From positions 1 to 64,000 of the forward strand of contig NZ_JACOFX010000012.1 in NCBI RefSeq assembly GCF_014284125.1: 64,000 bases of DNA. Direction: 5' to 3'. Origin of the DNA: Undibacterium umbellatum. Lineage in GTDB: Bacteria > Pseudomonadota > Gammaproteobacteria > Burkholderiales > Burkholderiaceae_D. The position numbers were made by a program, and so were the translations under genes. Shown in pieces: positions 7,855 to 16,418 of the stretch. The stretch's first letter is position 1. Each line of letters opens with the position of its first letter. The notes below the pieces were generated by a model. That model saw only the letters and a list, made by a program, of their open reading frames with translations, was not told the origin of the DNA and did not search any database.

Positions 7855-10800
7855 ATGTTCTCAAAATTTTTTATTAACCGGCCGATCTTCGCGACTGTCT
7901 TGTCGCTGATCATCGTGCTGGCCGGTCTGGCCGCCTTGCGCGTTCTGCCGATTTCGCGCTACCCGGAGATTTCTCCGCCGGTAGTGAACGTGACTGCTTT
8001 TTATCCCGGCGCTTCTGCCGAGGTGATAGAGCGCACAGTGGCAGCACCTATTGAAGAGCAAATCAATGGTGTTGAAAACATGCTGTATATGGATTCTGTC
8101 TCGTCCGCTGATGGCCGTGTGTCCATCAGCGTGACATTCGAAGTGGGTACCGATCTGGATATTGCCGCAGTTAACGTCAATAACCGGGTGCGCCAGGCAG
8201 ATGCCAAGCTGCCACAGGAAGTACGTCGCCAGGGTGTGACGGTCTCGAAGAGCTCGTCTAATTTCCTGGTAGTGGCGGCGCTGTTCTCGCCAGATAATCG
8301 TTACGATGCCTTGTTCCTGTCCAACTATGCAACCCAGAATGTGCTGGACGCATTGAAGCGCGTGCCGGGTACCACCAATATCCAGATTTTCGGTGCCAAG
8401 GATTATGCGATGCGTATCTGGATGCGTCCTGACCGCATGGCACAGCTGGGCGTGACGGTAGGCGATATCTCGAATGCGATTACTGAGCAAAATGCACAGT
8501 ATGCTGCTGGTAAGGTTGGTGCGCCACCAAACAACACTGAAGAATTGACGATGACAGTCACGGCCAAGGGCCGCTTGCTGGAACCATCTGAATTTGCCAA
8601 TATCATCGTCAAATCAGCCAAGGGTGGTGCCGCTATCCGTGTCAGTGACGTGGCACGGGTTGAATTGGGTTCCAAGGATTACAATCTGTATGGTCGCGTC
8701 AATGGTCACCCATCAGCCAACATCGGTGTGTTCTTGCAAACCGGCGCAAATGCTCTGGAAACCCGCAAGGCGGTGGAAAAAACGCTGCAGGACCTGAAGG
8801 CGAAATTCCCTGAAGGCATGGAGTATGCCACTCCATATGACACCACGCCGTTTGTGACTGAGTCGATTGCTGAGGTGTTGAAAACCTTGGCCGAAGCGAT
8901 GGTGCTGGTGTTCATCGTTGTCTATCTGTTCTTGCAAAGCTGGCGTGCCACCATCATCCCTACACTGGCAGTACCAGTATCGCTGATTGGTACCATGGCT
9001 GGTTTGCATTTGCTTGGCTATAGCATCAACACACTGACATTGTTCGGTATGGTGCTGGCGATTGGTATTGTGGTGGACGATGCGATTGTGGTGCTGGAAA
9101 ACGTTGAACGCCTGATGAACGAAGAGGGGATGTCGCCGAAAGATGCGGCAATTGAAGCCATGCATGAAGTGACTGGCCCGGTGATCGCGATTGTGCTGGT
9201 ACTGGTTGCCGCCTTTGGTCCTATCGCTTTCCTCGGTGGTCTGGCGGGTGAATTGTATCGTCAGTTCTCGGTCACGATTTCCATTGCTGTGGTCTTGTCC
9301 GGTATCGTTGCATTGACATTGACACCGGCACTGTGCGCGATCTTGCTCAAGCCTGGTTCTGAAAATCACAACCGTTTCTTTACGTGGTTCAATGCAGCTT
9401 TCTTGCGTTTGACCAAGCGTTACACTGATGGCGTTACCTTCTTCATGAAGCGTGCTGTGCTGGGTATCGCACTGGTGCTGGGTATGGTTGCCCTGACTGG
9501 TGTGTTGTGGAAAAATGTACCAGGTGGTCTGGTGCCGGATGAAGATCAGGGTTATTTCATCGGTGCTGCCATCATGCCTGAAGGTGCTTCGCTGGACCGT
9601 ACTGATGCAATGGTGCGTGACGTTGAATCCATCATGAAAACCAACAAGAATATCGACACGACTTTTGCCCTGGTTGGTCTGGATTTCCTGGGCGGTGGCG
9701 GTTTGAAATCATCTGCTGCAACCATGTTCTTCCCCTTGAAGCCTTGGGAAGAGCGTACTCAATCCGCTCATCAGATGGTGGGTGAAAGCTATATGAAGAC
9801 CGGCCGCATCAAGGAAGGTTTGCCGTTATTCTTTGCTCCGCCTGCCATCCAGGGCCTGGGTCAGACTGGTGGTTTTGAGTTCTACCTGCAAAACGCTGGT
9901 GAAGGTGGCGTCAAGCGTTTGGCTCAGATCTTGCCTTTGTTGATTGCGGAAGCCAACAAGCAGCCCGAGCTGGCTGGCGTGAAAACTCTGTGGCAAGCCA
10001 ATTCGCCACAACTGTATGTTGATGTGGACAATGAAAAAGCTCGCTCCATGGGTGTGGCCCTGGCTGATGTGTATAACACTCTGGCTGCGACCATGGGTAG
10101 TTACTACGTCAATGACTTCAACAAGAACGGCCGTATCTACACCGTGCAGTTGCAGGCAGAAGGCCAGTACCGTGCCAAGCCGGATGATATAGGCAGTATG
10201 TACGTACGTTCCAATACCGGGCAGATGATACCGGTGCGCGCATTCACGACCATCAAGTTCATCACTGGTCCTGATTCTGTGCAACGTTTTAATGCCTTGC
10301 CGTCCATTAAATTGCTGGGTGATGCCAAGCCAGGTTTTAGTTCTGGCCAGGCGATTGCAGCGATGGAAAGAGCCGCGAAAAACGTCTTGCCAGCCGATGT
10401 TGTCTACGACTGGGGCGGCGCTTCCTTCCAGGAAAAACGCAGCAGCAATGCAGCCGGTCTGGCGTTGGGTGCTGGTGTCTTGATGATTTTCCTGATTTTG
10501 GCTGCACAGTATGAAAAATGGTCTCTGCCATTCTCGGTCTTGCTGGCTATGCCTTTTGGTATCTTTGGTGCCTTGCTGGCGGTGTACCTCCGTCACTTCA
10601 ATAATGACGTGTACTTCCAGATCGGTCTGGTGACGTTATTAGGTTTGTCAGCGAAGAATGCGATTCTGATTGTGGAATTTGCGGTCATGAAAGTGAATGA
10701 GGGGTATGCACCTGTGGCTGCAGCGCTGGAGGCAGCACGCTTGCGCTTCCGTCCTATTCTGATGACTTCGCTGGCCTTTATTTTGGGTGTGGTGCCACTT

Positions 10801-11010
10801 GCTTTCTCAAGCGGTGCAGGCGCGGCTGCTCGTCAGTCCCTGGGTACTGGTGTCTTGGGCGGCATGCTGGCAGCAACTTTCCTGGCGATCTTCTTTGTGC
10901 CTTTGTTCTTCAAGCTGATCAATGACAGACGCTTGAAAACCACAGAGCAGGATTTTGAGCATCCTGTCCATATTTTGCACAATGCGCCTCAAGCAGATGT
11001 GAAGGAATAA
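7855..11010 (+). CDS. RND multidrug efflux pump inner-membrane transporter (AcrB/MexB, HAE1 family)
   Basis: A 1051-residue proton-driven transporter of standard HAE1 length. It starts FFINRPIFATVLSLIIVLAG and has twelve transmembrane helices with two large periplasmic loops. The proton-relay aspartate pair is present in helix 4 (GIVVDDAIVVLENVER, about residue 405). The family motif GLVTLLGLSAKNAILIVEFA is present in the second half. It exports drugs and other amphiphiles from the periplasm and inner leaflet together with the adaptor encoded 58 bp upstream and the outer membrane channel encoded immediately downstream. Its stop codon overlaps the start of the channel gene (TAATG at 11008-11012). 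Confidence 0.96.
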   Translation: MFSKFFINRPIFATVLSLIIVLAGLAALRVLPISRYPEISPPVVNVTAFYPGASAEVIERTVAAPIEEQINGVENMLYMDSVSSADGRVSISVTFEVGTDLDIAAVNVNNRVRQADAKLPQEVRRQGVTVSKSSSNFLVVAALFSPDNRYDALFLSNYATQNVLDALKRVPGTTNIQIFGAKDYAMRIWMRPDRMAQLGVTVGDISNAITEQNAQYAAGKVGAPPNNTEELTMTVTAKGRLLEPSEFANIIVKSAKGGAAIRVSDVARVELGSKDYNLYGRVNGHPSANIGVFLQTGANALETRKAVEKTLQDLKAKFPEGMEYATPYDTTPFVTESIAEVLKTLAEAMVLVFIVVYLFLQSWRATIIPTLAVPVSLIGTMAGLHLLGYSINTLTLFGMVLAIGIVVDDAIVVLENVERLMNEEGMSPKDAAIEAMHEVTGPVIAIVLVLVAAFGPIAFLGGLAGELYRQFSVTISIAVVLSGIVALTLTPALCAILLKPGSENHNRFFTWFNAAFLRLTKRYTDGVTFFMKRAVLGIALVLGMVALTGVLWKNVPGGLVPDEDQGYFIGAAIMPEGASLDRTDAMVRDVESIMKTNKNIDTTFALVGLDFLGGGGLKSSAATMFFPLKPWEERTQSAHQMVGESYMKTGRIKEGLPLFFAPPAIQGLGQTGGFEFYLQNAGEGGVKRLAQILPLLIAEANKQPELAGVKTLWQANSPQLYVDVDNEKARSMGVALADVYNTLAATMGSYYVNDFNKNGRIYTVQLQAEGQYRAKPDDIGSMYVRSNTGQMIPVRAFTTIKFITGPDSVQRFNALPSIKLLGDAKPGFSSGQAIAAMERAAKNVLPADVVYDWGGASFQEKRSSNAAGLALGAGVLMIFLILAAQYEKWSLPFSVLLAMPFGIFGALLAVYLRHFNNDVYFQIGLVTLLGLSAKNAILIVEFAVMKVNEGYAPVAAALEAARLRFRPILMTSLAFILGVVPLAFSSGAGAAARQSLGTGVLGGMLAATFLAIFFVPLFFKLINDRRLKTTEQDFEHPVHILHNAPQADVKE

Positions 11011-12455
11011 TGATGTCTGGTACAAAATTCATATTAACTACGCTGGTTGCCAGCATGGTGCTGGCAGGCTGTGCCTCGGTAGGGCCAAATTACCAGCGTC
11101 CGGCGCTGGAAACCCCGGCCAGCCTGGGTGTCGTGGCGACAAAAAACCAGCAAGCGGCGGTTGACTATGCCGCCTGGTGGAAAAGCTTTCAAGACCCGGT
11201 GCTGGATAGCTTGCTGGAAGAAGCCAGCAAAAATAACCAGGATCTGGCCCTGGCTGCTGCACGCATAGAAGAGGCTCGCGCTGTTGCGGTGGGTGCCAAT
11301 TCGAACCGCTACCCCAGTGTAGACGGCAACCTTGGTGCCACACGTACCCGTACCAGTGAAAATGCCGGCAAGCTGGGGGCTGGTGCCAGTCCGTATGGCA
11401 AAGACTTTCAACTAAGCCTGACAGCTTCCTATGAAGTTGATTTTTGGGGCAAGCTGGCACGTGCAGATGAAGCAGCCCGTGCACGTTTGCTGGCGCAGGA
11501 AGCCAATCGTGGCCTGGTGCAAAGCAGTCTGTACGCGAATGTTGCGCAAAGCTATTTCGCCATGCGTGCCGCCGATGCCCAACTGGCCCTGGCTGATTCG
11601 ACCTTGAAAACCCGTCAGGAAAACCTGCGTCTGCAAAAGCGTCGTTTTACAGCTGGCTCGACCAGTGAACTTGATTTGCATGTCGCAGAGTCTGAAGCTG
11701 CTGCATCTGAAATCAGTTATTCCCAGGCCAAACAGGCTTTGTCGAATATAGAGTCGACACTGGCGGTCTTGCTGGGGCGTTCTGCCAGCGCCATTGCACA
11801 ACCTGTGATTGCACGAGGCAATGCGATTGATAGCTTGCATCAGCAATTGATCATGCCTGCGGACTTGCCATCTGATTTGCTGAACCGTCGTCCGGACATC
11901 CTGTCGGCAGAGCAGGCGCTGGTAGCTGCCAATGCAGATATCGGTCAGGCCAAGTCGCAATACTTTCCTAGTCTAAAGCTGACGACGACTGCTGGTTATG
12001 AATCCAAGGTGTTTGAGGATTTGATTAATCCTGCTTCGCTGCTGTGGAGCCTGGGTAGTAGCCTCGCGCAACCTATTTTCCGTGCAGGTGCAATTGGTGC
12101 GGTAGTGCAAGGTGCTGAAGCCCGCAAGAACCAGGCACTGGCGCAATATGTGCAGGCAGTGCAGGGCGCTTTCCGTGATGTGCATGACGCGCTCAACAAT
12201 ACGGCGGCCAATGAGCAGGTGAATGTGGCTTCCGAGCGCAGGGTGACTGCCTTGAAAGATTCATTGCGCCTGGCTGACCTGCGCTATAAGAATGGCTATA
12301 GCAGCTATCTGGAAGTCTTGAATGCACAACGTGATTTGTTCCAGGCACAAGCGAGCCTGATTGACAGCAAGCGTGCGCAATTGTCTGCCGTGGTCAGCAT
12401 CTACAAAGCGGTGGGTGGTGGCTGGAGCAAGCCTGAGATTTTGGCTGGTAAATAA
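11010..12455 (+). CDS. RND outer-membrane channel lipoprotein (OprM/NodT family)
   Basis: A 481-residue TolC-like outer membrane factor. The signal peptide ends in lipobox LAGC (Cys21), followed by ASVGPNYQRP, the typical start of OprM/NodT lipoproteins. Two homologous halves each provide alpha-hairpins and beta-strands (for example LPSDLLNRRPDILSAEQ near residue 290 and GYSSYLEVLNAQRDLFQAQ near residue 430). It is the exit duct of the tripartite pump and is translationally coupled to the transporter gene. Two ATGs (11010 and 11013) are possible. An intrinsic terminator follows at once, so the operon ends here. Confidence 0.95.
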   Translation: MMSGTKFILTTLVASMVLAGCASVGPNYQRPALETPASLGVVATKNQQAAVDYAAWWKSFQDPVLDSLLEEASKNNQDLALAAARIEEARAVAVGANSNRYPSVDGNLGATRTRTSENAGKLGAGASPYGKDFQLSLTASYEVDFWGKLARADEAARARLLAQEANRGLVQSSLYANVAQSYFAMRAADAQLALADSTLKTRQENLRLQKRRFTAGSTSELDLHVAESEAAASEISYSQAKQALSNIESTLAVLLGRSASAIAQPVIARGNAIDSLHQQLIMPADLPSDLLNRRPDILSAEQALVAANADIGQAKSQYFPSLKLTTTAGYESKVFEDLINPASLLWSLGSSLAQPIFRAGAIGAVVQGAEARKNQALAQYVQAVQGAFRDVHDALNNTAANEQVNVASERRVTALKDSLRLADLRYKNGYSSYLEVLNAQRDLFQAQASLIDSKRAQLSAVVSIYKAVGGGWSKPEILAGK

Positions 12456-12482
12456 AGCTGTAGCAGGATGAAGTAGAAAACT

Positions 12483-12515
12483 GGGCTCCTGATCTTCTGA
12501 TTGGAGCCCTTTTTT
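12483..12515 (+). terminator. Terminator of the RND operon
   Basis: Arms GGGCTCC (12483-12489) and GGAGCCC (12503-12509) form a 7-bp GC-rich stem, followed immediately by a 6-T run. It is 28 bp past the channel gene stop. Confidence 0.85.
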
Positions 12516-12536
12516 ATGGGAAGAAAATTGAACTTG

Positions 12537-12989
12537 TTAATCCTGCTGTCTTTTCTTGCGAGGATAAACTTGTACTTTTCTGGTACTATTTTTTGCCACC
12601 AAATCTGCCAGCGTGACTGCATCAAGAACAGACAGGTATGCTGCTGTCGCATTACTCAACACTCCTTTTAAATTGCAAGAACTAGAGTAAGAGCAGGTAT
12701 TGTTGTTGCTGTCAAAGCACTCGGCCATATCAAAGTCAGTTTCTGTATTGCGGACAATTTCTCCGATATTGATCTTTTCTGGCGGCAGATTCAGTTTCAA
12801 ACCTCCGTGACGACCGCGTACGGTCTCCACTTTATTTGACATTCCCAGTTGATGGACAACCTTGGTCAGATGGCTCTTTGAAATACTGTGCAGCTCAGCA
12901 ATTTCCTGGATGGTAACCAATTTATCTTCATGTTGTGCCAGATAAATCAGCGTGCGCAAAGTGTAGTCGGTGAATGCGGTTAATCTCAT
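12537..12989 (-). CDS. nsrR: Rrf2-family NO-sensing repressor NsrR
   Basis: A 150-residue Rrf2-family regulator. The start MRLTAFTDYTLRTLIYLA is the hallmark of NsrR; a longer frame to 13040 adds an unrelated extension, so I chose the ATG at 12989. The winged helix spans roughly residues 1-60. Three cysteines (C91, C99, C105) sit where NsrR binds its NO-sensitive iron-sulfur cluster; the C91-to-C99 spacing is slightly wider than in E. coli (C91/C96/C102). The C-terminus is a basic tail. It is divergent from the qNOR gene and two NsrR-like boxes lie between them, which supports the call. NO damages the cluster and relieves repression. Confidence 0.92.
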   Translation of the reverse strand: MRLTAFTDYTLRTLIYLAQHEDKLVTIQEIAELHSISKSHLTKVVHQLGMSNKVETVRGRHGGLKLNLPPEKINIGEIVRNTETDFDMAECFDSNNNTCSYSSSCNLKGVLSNATAAYLSVLDAVTLADLVAKNSTRKVQVYPRKKRQQD

Positions 12990-13086
12990 ATTGGTTCCAA
13001 AAGCCTGTCTTTGCGAATGAGAGTGAGACTGCGTAGTCAAAGCATATCGCTGTTTCTCAATAGCCTATTAGATACATATAGTATAG

Positions 13087-13100
13087 ATGTTTATAAGCAT
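13087..13100. promoter_or_regulatory. Possible NsrR half-palindrome near nsrR
   Basis: ATGTTTATAAGCAT is symmetric in 6 of 7 pairs and resembles the ATG-N8-CAT core of NsrR sites. It lies about 100 bp upstream of nsrR and could serve autoregulation. Confidence 0.4.
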
Positions 13101-13177
13101 TACCTGATTATGTCAAAAAATTGATCTTTATCAAGGGATTTTCATTAAACATTCATTTGGTTTGTATCTTTAAATAC

Positions 13178-13197
13178 ATGCATATAAAATGAATCTT
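13178..13197. promoter_or_regulatory. NsrR box upstream of the NO reductase gene
   Basis: ATGCATATAAAATGAATCTT agrees at 18 of 20 positions with the E. coli-type NsrR consensus as I remember it (ATGCATTTAAAATGCATCTT). It covers a likely -10 element (TATAAA, 13183-13188). A second palindrome with arms TGTAT and ATACA lies just upstream (13163-13178). Binding here would block norZ transcription until NO is present. Confidence 0.7.
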
Positions 13198-13293
13198 TAA
13201 TGGGTCAAGCTTGTTTCGCAGACAAAATTCAGTCAGATGAAACACGCTCTTGAGTCCGCTAATTTTCTCAATTCACCAATAAGGAAACACGCC

Positions 13294-15582
13294 ATGCATG
13301 CCACGCGTAAACTCTGGACTTGGCTCGCCGTCATCTGTGCCTTGTCTTTTGCCGTCTTGGGCTGGGTAGGCACAGAAATTTATCTGACTGCGCCGCCGAT
13401 TCCCAAACAAGTCGTCAGTGACGAGGGTACAGTCGTATTTTCAGACGGGCAGGTACCGCTCGGTCAGGAAGCCTGGTTATCTGCTGGTGGACAGCAATTA
13501 GGCTCTGTGTGGGGGCATGGCAGTTACGTTGCACCAGACTGGTCTGCCGATTGGCTGCACCGTGAATCATTGGCGTTGCTGGATGTGTGGGCGCAAAAGG
13601 AAGGACAAACATCATTTGAACAGCTCAAGCCAGGGCATCAGGCAGAGTTGAAAGCGCGCCTGAAGCTGGAAATGCGACGCAATACTTACGAGGCATCTAC
13701 GAATGTGATCACGCTCAGCGCAGACCGTGCCAAGGCAGTCCAGCAAGTTGCGCAACATTATATTGCCTTGTTTGGTAATGATCCTTCACTGGAAAAATTG
13801 CGTGAGCAATATGCGATGAACAGGGGTACTTTGCCAGAATTCAAGGATTTGCACGCACTGCCAGCTTTTTTCTTTTGGTCTGCATGGTCTGCGGCGACGG
13901 ACAGGCCAGGTGCCGTTGACCTTAGCTATACCAGCAATTGGCCACATGAACCGATGGTGGACAATACGCCGACTGCCGGTGCTGGCATCTGGTCTGTCGC
14001 CAGTATCATACTGATGATTGCTGCCATTGCCGGTATGATTTTCTATCATTCCATCAGCAAGGAAGAGGGTGATCCTGTACCACCCAAAACAGATCCTTTG
14101 TTTGACCTGAAGCCCACGCCTTCGATGCGGGCAACCAGGAAGTATTTCTATGTCGTCATTGGATTGATACTGGCGCAAGTCGGCATGGGTGTAATTACAG
14201 CCCACTATGCTGTCGAAGGGCATAGTTTTTTTGGTTTTCCTTTGGCAGACATACTGCCATTCACTGTCAGCCGCACGATACACACACAATTTGCGGTCTT
14301 GTGGATAGCTACCGCATGGCTGGCGACAGGTCTGTATATAGCGCCAGCAATTTCTGGCCATGAACCTAAGTTTCAAAAACTTGGCGTGAATCTTTTGTTC
14401 TATGCCTTGCTTTGTATCGTGGTCGGTTCTACCGCATTTGGCTGGCTGGGTAGCCTGCAACACAAAGGCAATGAATTCAGTTTCTGGATAGGTAATCAAG
14501 GGCTGGAATTCACCAGCATGGGCCGGGTCTGGCAAATACTTTTATTTGTCGGTCTGCTGTTCTGGGTGACCTTGCTGGGACGTGGCTTATTGCCCGCACT
14601 GAAAAAACCATCAGAGAGCCGTGGCTTGATTGCGATGGTGTTCCTGGCCGCGATGTGTATCGGTGGTTTCTATGCCACCTCACTGACCTGGGGGCCGCAC
14701 ACGCATTACTCCATGATTGAATATTGGCGCTGGTGGCTGGTGCATCTGTGGGTAGAAGGCTTCTTTGAAGTGTTCGCCACCGCAGTCATCGCCTTGCTGT
14801 TCACCCGTCTGGGCTTGATACATGCAGCAACTGCCAATAGCGCAATTATTCTGGAAACCATCGTCTTCCTGTTTGGCGGCATCCTGGGTACTTTGCATCA
14901 CCTGTATTTCACCGGGACACCGACTTTTGTCATCGCGATTGGTGCCATGTTCTCAGCCCTTGAAGTTGTACCACTGACACTGATAGGTGTTGAGGCTTTC
15001 CGCAACTACCAGCGCTCAAAAGCTGCGCCCTGGGTGCAGGCTTACAAGTGGTCGATATTGTGCTTTATTGCCGTTGGGTTCTGGAACACCGTTGGTGCTG
15101 GCTTGCTAGGATTTTCCATCAATACACCGATAGCGCTGTACTACATGCAAGGTTTGAACATGACTGCTGCACATGGTCATGCCGCATTGTTTGGTGTCTA
15201 CGGCATGCTGGGCATAGGCTTGCTGTTGTTCTGCCTGCGAGGCTTGTCTGATCGTGCTCTCTGGTCCGATAAATTGTTGCAGGCGATGTTCTGGCTGCTC
15301 AATGCTGGACTGGCAATGATGGTGTTCATGTCACTTGTGCCAGCGGGTATTTATCAGGCCGTAGCCAGCATTACCAAAGGCATGTGGTTTGCACGTTCAC
15401 CAGAGGTCATACACTCACAATTCATGGAAACCCTGGTTTGGCTACGGGTTCCTGGTGACATCGTGTTCTCGATGGGTGTTGTTTGCCTGGCTGTATTTGC
15501 CCTGCGTTTGCTCATTGGCAAAAAGCGTGTGCAAACCAGCGCGACTGATATGAGCTATGCCAAAGTTCCCAACAAGGCTTAG
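13294..15582 (+). CDS. norZ: Quinol-dependent nitric oxide reductase (qNOR)
   Basis: A 762-residue single-subunit qNOR, which reduces two NO to N2O at the expense of quinol in the inner membrane. The N-terminal helix is followed by the periplasmic cytochrome c-like domain that lacks haem (about residues 40-220). The catalytic subunit with at least a dozen helices follows. Haem and non-haem iron ligands are visible: the His in SRTIHTQFAVLW, HLWVEGFFEVFAT with the conserved glutamates, the HH pair in LGTLHHLYFTGTP, and the His in AAHGHAALFGVYG. The frame opens at 13237, but the ATG at 13294 has AAGGA at 8 nt and gives the usual N-terminus. With NsrR divergent and NsrR boxes in the promoter, the job is NO detoxification rather than full denitrification. 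Confidence 0.95.
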   Translation: MHATRKLWTWLAVICALSFAVLGWVGTEIYLTAPPIPKQVVSDEGTVVFSDGQVPLGQEAWLSAGGQQLGSVWGHGSYVAPDWSADWLHRESLALLDVWAQKEGQTSFEQLKPGHQAELKARLKLEMRRNTYEASTNVITLSADRAKAVQQVAQHYIALFGNDPSLEKLREQYAMNRGTLPEFKDLHALPAFFFWSAWSAATDRPGAVDLSYTSNWPHEPMVDNTPTAGAGIWSVASIILMIAAIAGMIFYHSISKEEGDPVPPKTDPLFDLKPTPSMRATRKYFYVVIGLILAQVGMGVITAHYAVEGHSFFGFPLADILPFTVSRTIHTQFAVLWIATAWLATGLYIAPAISGHEPKFQKLGVNLLFYALLCIVVGSTAFGWLGSLQHKGNEFSFWIGNQGLEFTSMGRVWQILLFVGLLFWVTLLGRGLLPALKKPSESRGLIAMVFLAAMCIGGFYATSLTWGPHTHYSMIEYWRWWLVHLWVEGFFEVFATAVIALLFTRLGLIHAATANSAIILETIVFLFGGILGTLHHLYFTGTPTFVIAIGAMFSALEVVPLTLIGVEAFRNYQRSKAAPWVQAYKWSILCFIAVGFWNTVGAGLLGFSINTPIALYYMQGLNMTAAHGHAALFGVYGMLGIGLLLFCLRGLSDRALWSDKLLQAMFWLLNAGLAMMVFMSLVPAGIYQAVASITKGMWFARSPEVIHSQFMETLVWLRVPGDIVFSMGVVCLAVFALRLLIGKKRVQTSATDMSYAKVPNKA

Positions 15583-15605
15583 CCATTGCTTAGTTATTTA
15601 TTTAA

Positions 15606-15637
15606 GGGAGAGCAGAAATGGCTCTCCCTGTGATTTT
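15606..15637 (+). terminator. Hairpin with T run between norZ and the DUF2249 gene
   Basis: GGGAGAGC (15606-15613) and GCTCTCCC (15621-15628) form a perfect 8-bp stem, followed after 4 nt by five T. It may be a partial terminator or a 3'-stabilising hairpin that sets the ratio of norZ to downstream messages. Confidence 0.5.
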
Positions 15638-15671
15638 TGCTTATTTCATCTATATTAAAAGGAGTTTCATC

Positions 15672-15935
15672 ATGGCTCACGATTGTTCCATTCCCGTATT
15701 GGCTGAAGGTGTGTATGAATTTGATGCACGTGGCGTTGCCAAGCGCTTTCGCCATGCAGCGATTTTTGGTGCCTTGTCGGCATTAGAACCAGGGGAAACC
15801 ATGCGTTTTTGCAATGACCATAATCCCTTGCCATTGCTGGCACAAATCGCACAACACTTTGGCACTGGCGTGAAGGTGGCCTATGTTTCACAAGAACCAG
15901 GCGAAATCATTATTGATTTTCATGTGGCAACTTAA
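15672..15935 (+). CDS. DUF2249 domain protein
   Basis: An 87-residue soluble protein of the DUF2249 (TusA-like fold) family. The segment ARGVAKRFRHAAIFGALSALEPGETMRFCNDHNPLPLLAQI is typical, with the conserved NDHxP motif. The chosen ATG follows AAAGGAG at 7 nt; an upstream in-frame ATG at 15618 would only add a poor extension through the hairpin. DUF2249 genes commonly sit with NO and anaerobic-respiration genes, and the position here in the norZ cluster fits NsrR control. The molecular role is unknown. Confidence 0.82.
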   Translation: MAHDCSIPVLAEGVYEFDARGVAKRFRHAAIFGALSALEPGETMRFCNDHNPLPLLAQIAQHFGTGVKVAYVSQEPGEIIIDFHVAT

Positions 15936-15985
15936 TCCATCACTGCTCATGTTACCGTGCCTGATTGCAATACGAGGAGAATAAA

Positions 15986-16324
15986 ATGGCCACACCACAT
16001 TTACACTCAGGAGAAGTGAGCAACTTGCTGGTGCCTGAAGGGCAATTACTGGCTGTACCGGCGCACGCCTTGTTTAAAGACGAGCATCTTGAAGTCATAC
16101 GCATGAACTTGGCACAGGGAAAGAGTCTGCCTTCGCATCACGTCCATGGCCCCCTCACCATACAGTGCCTGTCTGGTGAAGTGCAAGTCGAATTGCAGGC
16201 GGGGACAAAGACCATGCGTGCTGGTGACTTGTTGTATCTTGCCGCCGGTTTGCCGCACGCAGTTCTGGCGATCAGCAATACTTCTTTTCTGGTGACGATA
16301 GTTTTATTGAAAGCTGTAGCTTAG
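15986..16324 (+). CDS. Small cupin-domain protein
   Basis: A 112-residue protein made of one cupin barrel. Motif 1 is recognisable in LPSHHVHGPLTIQCLSGEVQVEL and motif 2 in GDLLYLAAGLPHAVLAISN; histidines in HHVH and PHAV could bind a metal. The ATG follows GAGGAG at 6 nt. It is the last gene of the norZ cluster, 50 bp behind the DUF2249 gene, and is followed by a strong terminator. A role in NO or metal stress is inferred from context only. Confidence 0.8.
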   Translation: MATPHLHSGEVSNLLVPEGQLLAVPAHALFKDEHLEVIRMNLAQGKSLPSHHVHGPLTIQCLSGEVQVELQAGTKTMRAGDLLYLAAGLPHAVLAISNTSFLVTIVLLKAVA

Positions 16325-16362
16325 TAAGCCATTCTAGTAAGCCATTCAGCTCGAGTAGGCAT

Positions 16363-16395
16363 AAAAAAAGCCGTCACAAACGTGACGGCTTTTTT
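16363..16395. terminator. Bidirectional terminator between the nor cluster and rho
   Basis: AGCCGTCAC (16369-16377) and GTGACGGCT (16382-16390) form a perfect 9-bp stem with loop AAAC. A-rich and T-rich flanks allow termination in both directions, serving the convergent cupin and rho genes. Confidence 0.9.
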
Positions 16396-16418
16396 AGCCT
16401 GAAAACAGGGCCGGAAAC

